This document shows positions 18,945-28,262 of a DNA stretch of 64,000 nucleotides, piece by piece. The DNA is taken from contig CBFHWU010000001.1 of assembly GCA_965659665.1 (NCBI GenBank), positions 1-64,000 of the forward strand. Direction: 5' to 3'. Origin of the DNA: CBFHWU01 sp965659665 (GTDB lineage Bacteria; Bacteroidota; Bacteroidia; Flavobacteriales; Flavobacteriaceae). The notes under the pieces were generated by a model. It did no database searches. It was given only the letters and a program-made list of their open reading frames with translations, and was not told the origin of the DNA. Position 1 is the stretch's first letter. Every line of letters begins with the position of its first letter. The position numbers and the translations under genes were made by a program.

Positions 18945-19952
18945 ATGTCGGATGATAAAGTAGCCAAGCTTAAAGCTTTACAACTCACTTTAGATAAACT
19001 TGATAAGGCTTACGGAAAAGGGACGGTAATGAAGTTAAGTGACTCCGCAGTAGAGCAAGTGGAGGTGATCCCCTCTGGTTCGATAGGGTTAAATACTGCT
19101 TTAGGAGTTGGAGGCTATCCTCGAGGACGTGTAGTGGAAATTTATGGGCCAGAATCCTCAGGAAAAACCACTTTAACTCTTCACGCTATAGCCGAATGCC
19201 AGAAAGCAGGTGGAATAGCTGCTTTTATTGATGCAGAGCATGCTTTTGATCGTTATTATGCCCAAGATTTGGGAGTTAATATTGACGATCTTATTATTTC
19301 TCAGCCTGATCATGGTGAGCAAGCGTTAGAAATTGCCGATAACTTAATTCGATCAGGGGCAATTGATATTGTAGTGGTGGATTCAGTTGCGGCTTTGACC
19401 CCTAAAAGTGAAATTGAAGGGGAAATGGGAGATTCTAAAATGGGACTCCATGCCCGGTTGATGTCACAAGCATTACGAAAACTTACTTCCTCTATTAGTA
19501 AAACCAATTGTACAGTAATATTCATTAATCAATTACGCGAAAAAATTGGAGTAATGTTTGGTAATCCAGAAACGACTACAGGAGGGAATGCGCTAAAGTT
19601 TTATGCTTCTGTTCGATTAGATATTCGTCGATCAACACAAATTAAAAATACTGATGGTGCCGTAATGGGCAACAAGACTCGGGTTAAGGTGGTAAAAAAC
19701 AAAGTGGCACCCCCATTCAAAACAGTTGAATTTGATATTATGTACGGTAAAGGAATATCTAAAATTGGAGAAATTTTGGATATTGGAGTAGAAACAGGAA
19801 TTATTAATAAAAGTGGCTCATGGTTCAGTTATGGAGACACCAAATTAGGACAAGGTCGTGATGCTGTTAAGAAATTGATCGAAGATAATCCTGAATTGTT
19901 AGATGAAATTGAAGAGAAGATATCAGCTTCCATAGAAGCGGTAAAAGACTGA
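18945..19952 (+). CDS. recA: Recombinase RecA
   Basis: This is a full-length RecA of 335 residues. The Walker A motif is GPESSGKTT (about residues 68-76), followed by AFIDAEHAFD, the Walker B strand IDIVVVDSVAAL and the L2 region with FINQLREKIGVMFGNPETTTGG. It forms ATP-dependent filaments on single-stranded DNA for recombination and repair. The N-terminal extension and C-terminal acidic tail (EEKISASIEAVKD) are normal for Bacteroidota. The stop codon TGA is immediately followed by the stop of the convergent plsC gene with no base between. I recognise no LexA-type palindrome upstream. Confidence 0.98.
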   Translation: MSDDKVAKLKALQLTLDKLDKAYGKGTVMKLSDSAVEQVEVIPSGSIGLNTALGVGGYPRGRVVEIYGPESSGKTTLTLHAIAECQKAGGIAAFIDAEHAFDRYYAQDLGVNIDDLIISQPDHGEQALEIADNLIRSGAIDIVVVDSVAALTPKSEIEGEMGDSKMGLHARLMSQALRKLTSSISKTNCTVIFINQLREKIGVMFGNPETTTGGNALKFYASVRLDIRRSTQIKNTDGAVMGNKTRVKVVKNKVAPPFKTVEFDIMYGKGISKIGEILDIGVETGIINKSGSWFSYGDTKLGQGRDAVKKLIEDNPELLDEIEEKISASIEAVKD

Positions 19953-20711
19953 TTATTTTAAGCCCTCTTCATGAAGTTTTTCTCGCATAAACGAATGCAC
20001 TCTTTGTTTGAGTGACATCAGGTTTTTTTGGGTCAGCCCTTTTGTTTCAATCATAGGATGTATCGTTGCACGAACCCTGCCAGGCTTGCCTATCCAATAT
20101 TTAAAAGAGAATTGAAAAGGAAATCGTTTTTTACAGTCGGGAAGTGTAACAGGAACAATGGGGATTTGATATTGAATCGCTAAACTAAAAGCTCCATTTT
20201 TGAAAGGGGCTAAAAACACCTCTGGTTCGGGAACTAATCCTTCCGGATAGATACATATACTGTACCCTAGATCTAGTTTTTGTTGTGCTTCTGCATAAAC
20301 ATTTTTTCGACTTTTTATATTTTCTCGGTCGACTAAAATGGCGACTCTTTTGTAAACCCACCCAAAAACAGGAAGTCGAGAGAGTTCTTTTTTCCCCACA
20401 AACACATAGGGCTTTGGGCTCACACAAAACATCATCATGATATCAATCATACTCAAATGATTAGCGATAAAAATATAATTTTGATTCTTTTCTAAAGTTT
20501 GTAAAGAGGTTATTTTAGGCCAAAAACCCATCCCATAAAGAATCATTGGAGACCAAAAGTGACGTGCTAACCAATACACGTATTTATACCCATTTTTTTT
20601 GCTAAAAAAAACAATCAGTAAAGGAAAGCATAGTATAAGCCCAACACCAGCAAGCATATAAAACCAAATATTCCAAAGTCCTAATAAGACAATTCGCAAG
20701 CTTTTAATCAT
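19953..20711 (-). CDS. plsC: 1-acyl-sn-glycerol-3-phosphate acyltransferase (PlsC family), copy 1
   Basis: This 252-residue membrane enzyme makes phosphatidic acid. An N-terminal hydrophobic region (about residues 5-45) leads into the catalytic NHLSMID (HxxxxD), then a glycerol-phosphate-binding segment with RVAILVDREN, IYPEGL and a final block with VPVTLPD. I take the ATG at 20711 as start; a TTG two codons upstream is less likely. A second PlsC-type gene lies at 62467-63201, so the organism has at least two with possibly different acyl or head-group preferences. It is tail-to-tail with recA with no spacer. Confidence 0.88.
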   Translation of the reverse strand: MIKSLRIVLLGLWNIWFYMLAGVGLILCFPLLIVFFSKKNGYKYVYWLARHFWSPMILYGMGFWPKITSLQTLEKNQNYIFIANHLSMIDIMMMFCVSPKPYVFVGKKELSRLPVFGWVYKRVAILVDRENIKSRKNVYAEAQQKLDLGYSICIYPEGLVPEPEVFLAPFKNGAFSLAIQYQIPIVPVTLPDCKKRFPFQFSFKYWIGKPGRVRATIHPMIETKGLTQKNLMSLKQRVHSFMREKLHEEGLK

Positions 20712-20726
20712 GCACAAAATTAATGA

Positions 20727-20756
20727 TTTGAAGATAACTTAAAACAATTACTTTTG
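20727..20756 (+). promoter_or_regulatory. Bacteroidota-type promoter for trpS
   Basis: TTTG at 20727-20730 and TACTTTTG at 20749-20756, a perfect match to TAnnTTTG, are 18 bases apart. The -7 box overlaps an alternative GTG codon at 20756, so that codon cannot be the start; translation should begin at the ATG at 20780. Confidence 0.65.
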
Positions 20757-20779
20757 TGAAAACAAGAATAATTAAGACA

Positions 20780-21757
20780 ATGACTCGAATACTTACTGGA
20801 ATTCAAAGCACAGGAACTCCACACTTGGGAAATTTATTGGGAGCTATTCTTCCAGCCATTGAAATGGCTAAAGATGACAAAACAGAATCTTTTTTATTTA
20901 TTGCCGATATGCATGCCATTACCCAAATTAAAGACGCTGAACAACTACGTAAAAATACTTTGGCTACCGCAGCAGCGTGGCTCGCTTGTGGATTAAATGC
21001 TAAGATGACATGTTTTTATAGACAATCTGATATTCCTCAGGTAACGGAGTTAGCGTGGTATTTAAATTGTTTTTTCCCTTACAGCCGCATGGCGCTCGCC
21101 CATTCGTTTAAGGACAAATCTGATCGATTGGAAGATGTAAACTCTGGGTTATTCACCTATCCAATGTTAATGGCTGCCGACATTTTACTCTATGATGCGC
21201 AACAAGTACCCGTTGGAAAAGATCAATTACAACACCTTGAAATGACAAGAGATGTAGCCACACGTTTTCATGCTCGGTTAGGCGAAACCTTTGTTATTCC
21301 TGAGGCAAAAGTCACCCAAAACACTAAATACGTCATTGGAACAGATGGAACTAAAATGAGCAAGTCTAAAAACAATATTATTGATATTTTTTTGTCAGAA
21401 AAAAAACTGAAAAAACAAGTAATGAGTATCGCTACTGATAGTACACCTCTTGAAGAACCCAAAGACCCAGATAAGTGTACCGTTTTTCAATTATTTAAGT
21501 TAGTAGCTTCCCCCGAACAGTCCAAAGATATGCGTAGTAAATATCATAAAGGAGGCTTTGGATATGGACATGCAAAACTGGCTCTTTTTGAAGTATTTCT
21601 TGAAAAGTTTAAGCATACAAGGGAAGAATACAATCGTTACATGGATCATCCTGAACTCATCGAGAGTGCGCTTGAAAAAGGGGCTGAACAAGCTCGCGTG
21701 GTTGCCGACGAACTCTTAAGTCGAGTACGAGCAAAGCTAGGGTTAGGATCAAACTAA
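20780..21757 (+). CDS. trpS: Tryptophan--tRNA ligase
   Basis: This 325-residue class I aminoacyl-tRNA synthetase charges tRNA-Trp in the cytoplasm. The N-terminus MTRILTGIQSTGTPHLGNLLGA contains the HIGH-equivalent PHLGN (about residues 13-17); the KMSKS loop is GTKMSKSKNN (about 190-199). The aminoacyl-adenylate pocket motif DILLYDAQQVPVGKDQLQHLE is intact. The length is usual for bacterial TrpRS. The ATG at 20780 is preferred over an upstream GTG because a perfect -7 box covers that GTG. The stop overlaps the convergent dprA gene by 9 bases. Confidence 0.96.
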   Translation: MTRILTGIQSTGTPHLGNLLGAILPAIEMAKDDKTESFLFIADMHAITQIKDAEQLRKNTLATAAAWLACGLNAKMTCFYRQSDIPQVTELAWYLNCFFPYSRMALAHSFKDKSDRLEDVNSGLFTYPMLMAADILLYDAQQVPVGKDQLQHLEMTRDVATRFHARLGETFVIPEAKVTQNTKYVIGTDGTKMSKSKNNIIDIFLSEKKLKKQVMSIATDSTPLEEPKDPDKCTVFQLFKLVASPEQSKDMRSKYHKGGFGYGHAKLALFEVFLEKFKHTREEYNRYMDHPELIESALEKGAEQARVVADELLSRVRAKLGLGSN

Positions 21758-22846
21758 CTCGAAAGCCTTTCCAGGCTTGGGACGAACAACCCCCTTCATC
21801 TCTAATTCAAATAGTTCACTAAATACTTTGCTTACCGCCAAAGATGTTTTTATAGCAATAGCATCAATATGATGTATGTTGTTTTCTATACAGTTTACAA
21901 TGAGTTTTTGATCATTGGTTAATGAATTAAAGAGTTCTTTTTGTATTATTTTTATTGTTTTTATTTGTTCCCACCCCATTTGATAAATGATATCTTTAGA
22001 CGAGGTAATTAAGTGTGCGATATGTTTTTTAATGAGGGAATGACAGCCTTGGTGCAAAGGATTGTTAGGAGCCCCTGGTACAGCAAACACCTCGCGATGA
22101 TATTCTTGGGCAAGACGAGCCGTAACCATTGCGCCCCCTTTAACTCTTGATTGAATAACGATACTTGCTTGTGAAATTCCAGCAATGATTCTATTTCTAG
22201 TCAAAAAATTCGATTTTAAAACTTTAGAAGTATTCCAAAATTCAGTAAAATATCCTCCTTTTGGAATCATTTCATTAAGATATTTCCTGTGTTTTTCAGG
22301 GTAGCAATCTTCAATTCCATGAGCTAGACATGCATAGGTAGCCAACCCACAATCAATAGCGGATTCATGAGCTGCAATATCAATACCATAAGCTAAGCCT
22401 GACACAACTATTGGCTCGTAAGGGGTGAGTTCTTTGATAAGTTTTTTGGTAAAATCAATTCCGTATTTATTGGCCTCTCTCGAACCAACGATACTCAATA
22501 TTGGTTTGTTTTTTGGAAAAGGATTTCCTCTGTAAAATAACATTAAAGGGGCATCGGGACATTGAAACAAATGTGATGGATAATCAACATCGTTTAAACC
22601 ACAATAGTTAATATTTTTTTTATTTAGAAAATAATATTCTTTTTGGGCGCGTTCAACAATCAATGTGTTGTGAAGCGATTTCCAAGTTTTAAGCCCGACT
22701 CCGTGAATTGACAAAAAATCATGTTGAGAACAATTAAAAACAGCTACCGCTGATCCAAAGTGATTAATTAGTTTTCGAGCTACATACGGACCAATTCCGT
22801 GTGCAGCCTGAAGTGCTAGAAGGGCTATGTGTTCATTATTGATCAT
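21749..22846 (-). CDS. dprA: DNA-processing protein DprA
   Basis: The protein has 365 residues. An N-terminal helix-hairpin-helix/SAM-like region (HGIGPYVARKLINHFGSAVAVF) precedes the Rossmann-like core with SIVGSREANKYG and VSGLAYGIDIAAH (about residue 149), then GAMVTARLAQEYHREVFAVPG and a C-terminal winged helix (about 300-365). DprA loads RecA onto incoming single-stranded DNA during natural transformation and protects it. Its presence is not proof of competence, since dprA is nearly universal. An extended TATTTTAG-like box lies just upstream of the start. The 3' end overlaps trpS. Confidence 0.94.
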   Translation of the reverse strand: MINNEHIALLALQAAHGIGPYVARKLINHFGSAVAVFNCSQHDFLSIHGVGLKTWKSLHNTLIVERAQKEYYFLNKKNINYCGLNDVDYPSHLFQCPDAPLMLFYRGNPFPKNKPILSIVGSREANKYGIDFTKKLIKELTPYEPIVVSGLAYGIDIAAHESAIDCGLATYACLAHGIEDCYPEKHRKYLNEMIPKGGYFTEFWNTSKVLKSNFLTRNRIIAGISQASIVIQSRVKGGAMVTARLAQEYHREVFAVPGAPNNPLHQGCHSLIKKHIAHLITSSKDIIYQMGWEQIKTIKIIQKELFNSLTNDQKLIVNCIENNIHHIDAIAIKTSLAVSKVFSELFELEMKGVVRPKPGKAFELV

Positions 22847-22902
22847 GGAGTTAAAGCTAAAATATAAAAAACATTGGACTTTTTTAGAAGATCAAAAAAG
22901 CA

Positions 22903-22910
22903 TAAATTTG
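22903..22910 (+). promoter_or_regulatory. Perfect -7 box immediately before a start codon (possible leaderless transcript)
   Basis: TAAATTTG matches TAnnTTTG exactly and ends only 4 bases before the ATG at 22915. No clear TTTG is seen at the usual distance upstream (a TTG lies 26 bases away). If used, transcription would begin at or beside the start codon. Confidence 0.45.
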
Positions 22911-22914
22911 TATT

Positions 22915-23832
22915 ATGGATGTAAGCCAACATATCAGCGCACTCTTGTTTCGTTTCGATTGCGTCACTGTCCCAGGATTCGGATCTTTTTTAGGTCAAAG
23001 AATTTCTGCAGTCATTGATGAAGAGAAAAGCGTAGTATATCCTCCCTTCAAAGCAATTTCATTTAATAGTCAACTTCAGTTTAATGATGGATTATTAGCA
23101 AACGAAATTGCCCGTTCATCTGGTATTCGGTATGAAGAAGCGGTATTGGACATTCAACGTCAAGTCGCGATTTGGAACCGTAGGCTACAAGCAGGAAATA
23201 TTCAAATAAATCGTTTAGGTACTCTTGAGCTTAACGAGGAAGGAAATGTGGTGTTTACTCCTTTTAGTCAATACAATCATCTTGCTGAAACATATGGTTT
23301 ATCGGAATGTAGTATTCAGCCGATCAACCGAACCGTTTATGCTGATCAAACATATGAATTAGAGAAAAAAATTCCGATTTATTTTACTCCACGCAAACGT
23401 AACTTGAGCAAAATTGTTCGTTATGTTGCAGCTGCTGCCCTGGTGTTTGCAGTTGCAAATGTTGGTTATAATAGTGTACAAGAGAATCAGTTTATTTCCC
23501 AAAAACAAGCGCTTTTTGAACAAGCTCAACGAGAAGTTCAACAAGCTGTTTTTGATATGGGAAAGTTATCTTCTTTGGATATTGCTGTTCAAACTTCTAC
23601 TGTGAAAAAATATCATATCATTGGTGGAGCTTTTCGTATTGAAGAAAACGCGGGTCGATTGGTCAAAAAATTAAAAAGAAAAGGATATTTCAATGCTGCA
23701 CGATTAGCTCCTAATGCTAATGGTCTTCATCCTGTATCCTTTGGTTCATATGCTTCAAAAAATGAGGCCCTTGTGGTATTACGACAAGTCCAAAAAGAGG
23801 AGATTCGTGATGCATGGCTACTTAAACAATAA
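22915..23832 (+). CDS. HU-CCDC81-domain / transmembrane / SPOR-domain protein
   Basis: This 305-residue protein has a striking layout. Residues 1-60 (ISALLFRFDCVTVPGFGSFLG ...) and about 60-140 match the paired HU-like DNA-binding folds called HU-CCDC81. A basic stretch (TPRKRNLSK) precedes one membrane helix (about 168-186, AAAALVFAVANVGY). A short coiled linker leads to a C-terminal SPOR domain (about 225-305, KKYHIIGGAFRIEENAGRLV ...), the fold that binds denuded septal peptidoglycan. The positive-inside rule puts the HU part in the cytoplasm and SPOR in the periplasm. The architecture recurs in Bacteroidota; its function is not established. A DNA-to-septum tether is my inference. Confidence 0.82.
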   Translation: MDVSQHISALLFRFDCVTVPGFGSFLGQRISAVIDEEKSVVYPPFKAISFNSQLQFNDGLLANEIARSSGIRYEEAVLDIQRQVAIWNRRLQAGNIQINRLGTLELNEEGNVVFTPFSQYNHLAETYGLSECSIQPINRTVYADQTYELEKKIPIYFTPRKRNLSKIVRYVAAAALVFAVANVGYNSVQENQFISQKQALFEQAQREVQQAVFDMGKLSSLDIAVQTSTVKKYHIIGGAFRIEENAGRLVKKLKRKGYFNAARLAPNANGLHPVSFGSYASKNEALVVLRQVQKEEIRDAWLLKQ

Positions 23833-23838
23833 ATTACG

Positions 23839-24351
23839 ATGACCCCAAAAACACCAGAACAGTCAAAAACAGTGATGACTGACTTGGTGCTTCCTAGCGA
23901 CACCAATCCAATCAACAATTTATTTGGAGGAGAATTACTGGCACGAATGGATCGTGCGGCTTGTATAGCTTCAGAGCGTCATTCAGGCCACATAGTAGTA
24001 ACCGCTTCTGTTAATCATGTACATTTTAGTAAGCCTGTTCCGTTGGGAGCTGTACTTACTCTTGAGGCTAAAGTATCTCGAGCTTTTGAAACATCTATTG
24101 AGGTTTTTATCGATGTTTGGATGGAAAAATTAGGGGGGGATACCCCCGAAAAAGTGAACGAAGCGATTTATACTTTTGTTGCTGTGGATCAAAACGGTAA
24201 GCCGATACGAGTGCCCCCTGTTGTTCCACAATCAGAACTAGAACACCAACGTTATGATGCGGCTTTACGCAGACGACAATTAAGTCTAATTTTAGCAGGT
24301 AAACTGAATCCCGATCAAGCAACAGAATTAAAAGCGCTGTTTACTCAATAA
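23839..24351 (+). CDS. Acyl-CoA thioesterase, hotdog fold (YciA-like)
   Basis: The protein has 170 residues with a single hotdog domain. LVLPSDTNPINNLFGGELLARMDRAA carries the conserved Asn/Gly and catalytic Asp region of YciA/acyl-CoA hydrolase thioesterases, and VTASVNHVHFSKPVPLG and FVAVDQNGKPIRVP follow. It hydrolyses acyl-CoA to free acid and CoA in the cytoplasm; chain-length preference cannot be read from sequence. It starts 6 bases after the HU-CCDC81/SPOR gene and is probably co-transcribed, although no functional link is obvious. The last 11 bases overlap the convergent EEP gene. Confidence 0.88.
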   Translation: MTPKTPEQSKTVMTDLVLPSDTNPINNLFGGELLARMDRAACIASERHSGHIVVTASVNHVHFSKPVPLGAVLTLEAKVSRAFETSIEVFIDVWMEKLGGDTPEKVNEAIYTFVAVDQNGKPIRVPPVVPQSELEHQRYDAALRRRQLSLILAGKLNPDQATELKALFTQ

Positions 24352-25393
24352 GCTTCACTATATAGGCGTATACTGGGTAGTGGTCACTGTAACCGTTGGT
24401 AAACTTTCCACCAGCAAAACTCCGAAAAGGATACCCTTTATATCTTCCTTTAGGATTAATCAAAAAAGATTTATTAAAAATCCCCACTTTTTTTAGGAAC
24501 CAGCTATGATCATTGGCAGGGAGCCAAGACGGGCTAAAAATCATTTGATCCAAAACATCCCACTGATCACGATAACAACTCGTACCTAAACCTTGTTTGT
24601 GTGCTTTTTCTAATGGATTGTATAAGGAATTAGTCGAAATAGCTTGTTCTTTAGAAGAAACGGTTTTTAAAATACTTTTGATGCTTTTATTGGTAGGGTT
24701 GTCATTAAAATCCCCCATTGTAATCACTTTTGAGTTGGGTTTGACATATAAAATAGAATCAAAAATTCTTTGATTGAGTTTTGCAGCTTTTATTCTTAAG
24801 GGTTCACTCCTCTCTTGCCCACCACTTCTTGAAGGCCAATGATTAACGATAAAATGCAGCTCTTCTTTGTCAATTTCTCCTGCTACAACGAGTTGATCTC
24901 TTGTAAAATCTCGTTCGCCCTCCTCATCTCTTAAAAATAAAGTGTGTTTATTGAAACTTGTCGGAATAAAATATTCTTTTTGATACAAGAGGGCAACATC
25001 AATACCTCTTTCATCTGGAGATTCGAAATGAATAATCCCGTAGTTAAAACGTTTGAGAATAGGTTCCTGGATCAAGTCATCGAGTACTTTTCTGTTTTCT
25101 ACTTCACATAAGCCCATTATAACGGGGGCATTTCGGGTTGTTTCATAACCAATTTGTCCGATAACTTGTGCAGTATTTTGAAGTTTTTTTTGATAAATAT
25201 CCTCTGTCCATCGGTCGCGTCCTTCTGGAGTTCGATCATCATCACGAGTCAAAGGATCATCAATGGCATCAAAAAGATTTTCTACATTATAAAATGAAAT
25301 AGTGTGAATATTATATTGAAGTTTTTCGTTTTGACCTAAGCTAATTAAGCTCACAAATAAACTTAACAAGACAATTTTTTTTCTAGTAAACAT
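24341..25393 (-). CDS. Secreted endonuclease/exonuclease/phosphatase (EEP) family protein
   Basis: The protein has 350 residues with a signal peptide (1-21, ending SLGQ). The EEP core is complete: SFYNVENLFDAIDDP (metal-binding Asn and Glu), GLCEVENRKVL, a central NHWPSRSGGQ, MGDFNDNPTNKS (catalytic Asp and Asn) and the final YSDHYPVYA (Asp-His pair). EEP enzymes are DNase I-like nucleases or phosphodiesterases/phosphatases; the exact substrate is not decided by sequence. Export and the neighbours (TonB-dependent receptor, DUF5689 lipoprotein, endonuclease I) suggest work on extracellular nucleic acids or phosphoesters. It is divergent from the receptor gene, 92 bases apart. Confidence 0.85.
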   Translation of the reverse strand: MFTRKKIVLLSLFVSLISLGQNEKLQYNIHTISFYNVENLFDAIDDPLTRDDDRTPEGRDRWTEDIYQKKLQNTAQVIGQIGYETTRNAPVIMGLCEVENRKVLDDLIQEPILKRFNYGIIHFESPDERGIDVALLYQKEYFIPTSFNKHTLFLRDEEGERDFTRDQLVVAGEIDKEELHFIVNHWPSRSGGQERSEPLRIKAAKLNQRIFDSILYVKPNSKVITMGDFNDNPTNKSIKSILKTVSSKEQAISTNSLYNPLEKAHKQGLGTSCYRDQWDVLDQMIFSPSWLPANDHSWFLKKVGIFNKSFLINPKGRYKGYPFRSFAGGKFTNGYSDHYPVYAYIVKLIE

Positions 25394-25485
25394 GTTTAAT
25401 TTTTTTTCTAAAATTGTATGTAAATTTAAATTTTATTGTGAAATTAGTAAATAATTAATTGACCTAAATTGAGACACAAAAAATC

Positions 25486-28239
25486 ATGAAATTCATTTCT
25501 TTATTTGCCATCACAATCTGTTTTACTTTGTCTGCTCAGCTAGGAGAAGTAAATGCCATTGTAGTTGATGCTTACAGTTTACAACCCATCGAACAAGTTC
25601 AAGCAGAATTACAAAACGCCAAAACGATATCTTTATCTGACGCTTTTGGACAAGTAACGTTTAAAGGACTTCAATACGGCAAAGATGTTATTGAATTTAA
25701 AGCGGAAGGGTATTCTACTCAACTATTAAAGTTTAATCTTGAAGGATCAAGCCTAGATTTAGGTCAGATATTACTTTTTCCAGGGGCATCAGAAGAATTG
25801 GATGATGGTTGGGATTTTTCAAGAATTACACTTTCTGACGATGAACTTAATGACGATACTAGTGCAGCAGACAATGTGTCGGGATTAATCCAATCTTCTA
25901 TGGATGTATTCAACAGAGCCGCAGCCTTTGAGTTTAGTTCCTCTTTTTTTAAAATACGTGGTTTAGACTCCGAAAACGGAAAGGTTTTGATCAATGGAAT
26001 TTCAATGAATAAAATGTTTAATGGTCGACCACAATGGAGCAATTGGGGGGGAATAAATGATGTTACACGCAATCAAGAATACTCTAACGGAATTAGTGCA
26101 TCAGATTATACTTTTGGCGGTATGCTGGGGTCATCTAATATTAACACAAGAGCTTCTTCATATCGAAGAGGCGGTCGAATAACGTATTCTTCATCCAATC
26201 GTAGCTATTCCAACAGAGTACTTGCAAGTTATGCGAGTGGTACCAATGCTGATGGATGGGCTTATGCTTTAGCTGTGGGTAGCCGTTGGGGGAAAGAAGG
26301 ATATCAAGATGCGAGCTTTTATGAAGCACAATCCTTTTTTCTGTCTATCGAAAAAAATCTAGGCGAAAACCATAGCCTAAATTTTACCGCAATTTACACT
26401 CCAAATAGTAGAGGAAAATCTTCTCCCAATACCCAGGAAGTATACGATCTACGTGATATTCGATACAACGAATATTGGGGGTGGCAAGAGGGTAAAAAAC
26501 GAAACTCAAGAGTGAAGCGAGTTGAAGAACCCATTTTTATGCTTAATCATTACTGGGATGTAAGTCCAAAAACATCGCTGAACACCAATATTGCTTATCA
26601 ATTTGGGGAACTTGGAAACAGCCGATTGGATTATGCAGGCGGAAAAAACCCTAGCCCAGCGTATTATCAGAACTTACCCAGTTATTTCTTAGCGGATGAC
26701 GATGGACCTGATTATGAAAAAGTCTACAAATACCAACAACAATTTATTCAAAATGGACAAATTGATTGGAATAGAATTTACGATGCCAATATAAATAATG
26801 CTAACGAGGGCCTTAGTGCAGCCTACGTATTGTATGAAGACAGAAGTGACGACAAGCAGTTTACTTTTAATACGATTTTAGATAGCAGAATAAATGAACA
26901 TCTGCAACTCAATGGATCGTTAACTTATCAAAAATTAAAGGCGCATAATTTTGCAGAAATCTTAGACCTTTTAGGGGGTTCTTATTATTTAAACCAAGAT
27001 TCGTTTGGTGCCCCTCAAAGCTACAATTTGAATGAACCCAACCTAAGAGTAGGGGAAGGAGATACGTTCAGATACAATTATAATATGTTAGCGACGGCTT
27101 CAGAATTGTTTTTTCAGACAAAATTCAACTATAATGCGATTGATTTTTTTACTGCAATAACAGTTGGGGAAACTACCTATCAGCGTGAGGGGTTATATCG
27201 CAATGAAGCATTTTTGGATAATTCCTTTGGAAAAAGTAAAAAATTAAATTTTACAACTTTGGGCATTAAAGCAGGGGCCACAATTAAGCTCACAGGACGT
27301 CATCTGATCGATATCCATGGGGCTTATCTTCAAAAGCCACCAAGTCTTAGAAACACATTTTCTAATTCAAGAGAGAATAATGTTGTTGTGGGCGACTTTG
27401 TTGACAGTGCATTAAGTGAAGAGGTCGTCACTTCAGCAGATATTAGTTACTTGTATCGTTCCTCATTAGCCAATATTCGCTTGACTACTTTTTATACACA
27501 GATTGAAGATGTGAATGAAATTTCATTTTTTTATGCTGATGGAATTGGAGGGGATAACACCGCGTTTGTTCAAGAAGTTTTACAAGGGATTAATAAACAG
27601 CATATTGGGGTGGAGTTTGGTGGAGAGCTTCAAGTTATTCCATCAGTAAAGTTTAAAGCAGCAGCATCAGTGGGAGAATATATATACAGTAACAACCCTG
27701 AAATTTATTTCACCTCTAGTGATTTTGAAATGGGCTTTGTCGGTTTTGAAACAACTAAATTAGAAAACTATAAATTGGCAGGAGGGCCACAACGGGCTTA
27801 CTCACTTGGCTTTGAGTATCGTGACCCAAAATTTTGGTGGTTTGGTGCAACCACTAACTTTTTTAGCAATACTTATTTGGATGTGAGTCCAATTACACGT
27901 TCAAGCAACTTCTATTTAGATGATGATGGATTACCATTTCAAGATTATGATCCAGACATTGCGAGAGAATTATTACCCCAAGAAAAATTTAACGACTACA
28001 TGGTTGTGAATTTAGTAGGAGGAAAGTCGTGGAAAATAAATGACTATTATATTGGCTTGTTTGTTAGTATCAACAACTTATTAGGAGAAACTTACAAAAC
28101 AGGTGGTTTTGAACAGGGTCGTAATGCTAATTTCAGACAATTAGGTGAAGATACATCCCTTTCAACACGAGTCTTTGGCCCAAAATACTGGTATGGCCGA
28201 GGAACTACTTATTTTATAAATCTTAATGTTCGCTTTTAA
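25486..28239 (+). CDS. TonB-dependent outer-membrane receptor with carboxypeptidase-like N-terminal domain
   Basis: The protein has 917 residues. A signal peptide (1-17, ending LSAQ) is followed by a carboxypeptidase-D-like regulatory domain (about 20-95, VNAIVVDAYSLQPIEQVQAEL), a plug region (about 120-240, with FKIRGLDSENGKVLINGISMN) and a barrel of aromatic strands ending in NLNVRF, a typical C-terminal insertion signal. Such receptors import large substrates using TonB energy. It is not SusC-length and no SusD follows; instead a DUF5689 lipoprotein overlaps its stop (TAATG) and endonuclease I comes next. Uptake of oligonucleotides or nuclease products is an inference from context. Confidence 0.87.
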   Translation: MKFISLFAITICFTLSAQLGEVNAIVVDAYSLQPIEQVQAELQNAKTISLSDAFGQVTFKGLQYGKDVIEFKAEGYSTQLLKFNLEGSSLDLGQILLFPGASEELDDGWDFSRITLSDDELNDDTSAADNVSGLIQSSMDVFNRAAAFEFSSSFFKIRGLDSENGKVLINGISMNKMFNGRPQWSNWGGINDVTRNQEYSNGISASDYTFGGMLGSSNINTRASSYRRGGRITYSSSNRSYSNRVLASYASGTNADGWAYALAVGSRWGKEGYQDASFYEAQSFFLSIEKNLGENHSLNFTAIYTPNSRGKSSPNTQEVYDLRDIRYNEYWGWQEGKKRNSRVKRVEEPIFMLNHYWDVSPKTSLNTNIAYQFGELGNSRLDYAGGKNPSPAYYQNLPSYFLADDDGPDYEKVYKYQQQFIQNGQIDWNRIYDANINNANEGLSAAYVLYEDRSDDKQFTFNTILDSRINEHLQLNGSLTYQKLKAHNFAEILDLLGGSYYLNQDSFGAPQSYNLNEPNLRVGEGDTFRYNYNMLATASELFFQTKFNYNAIDFFTAITVGETTYQREGLYRNEAFLDNSFGKSKKLNFTTLGIKAGATIKLTGRHLIDIHGAYLQKPPSLRNTFSNSRENNVVVGDFVDSALSEEVVTSADISYLYRSSLANIRLTTFYTQIEDVNEISFFYADGIGGDNTAFVQEVLQGINKQHIGVEFGGELQVIPSVKFKAAASVGEYIYSNNPEIYFTSSDFEMGFVGFETTKLENYKLAGGPQRAYSLGFEYRDPKFWWFGATTNFFSNTYLDVSPITRSSNFYLDDDGLPFQDYDPDIARELLPQEKFNDYMVVNLVGGKSWKINDYYIGLFVSINNLLGETYKTGGFEQGRNANFRQLGEDTSLSTRVFGPKYWYGRGTTYFINLNVRF

Positions 28240-28262
28240 TGAAAACCCTAGACTACATAAAA

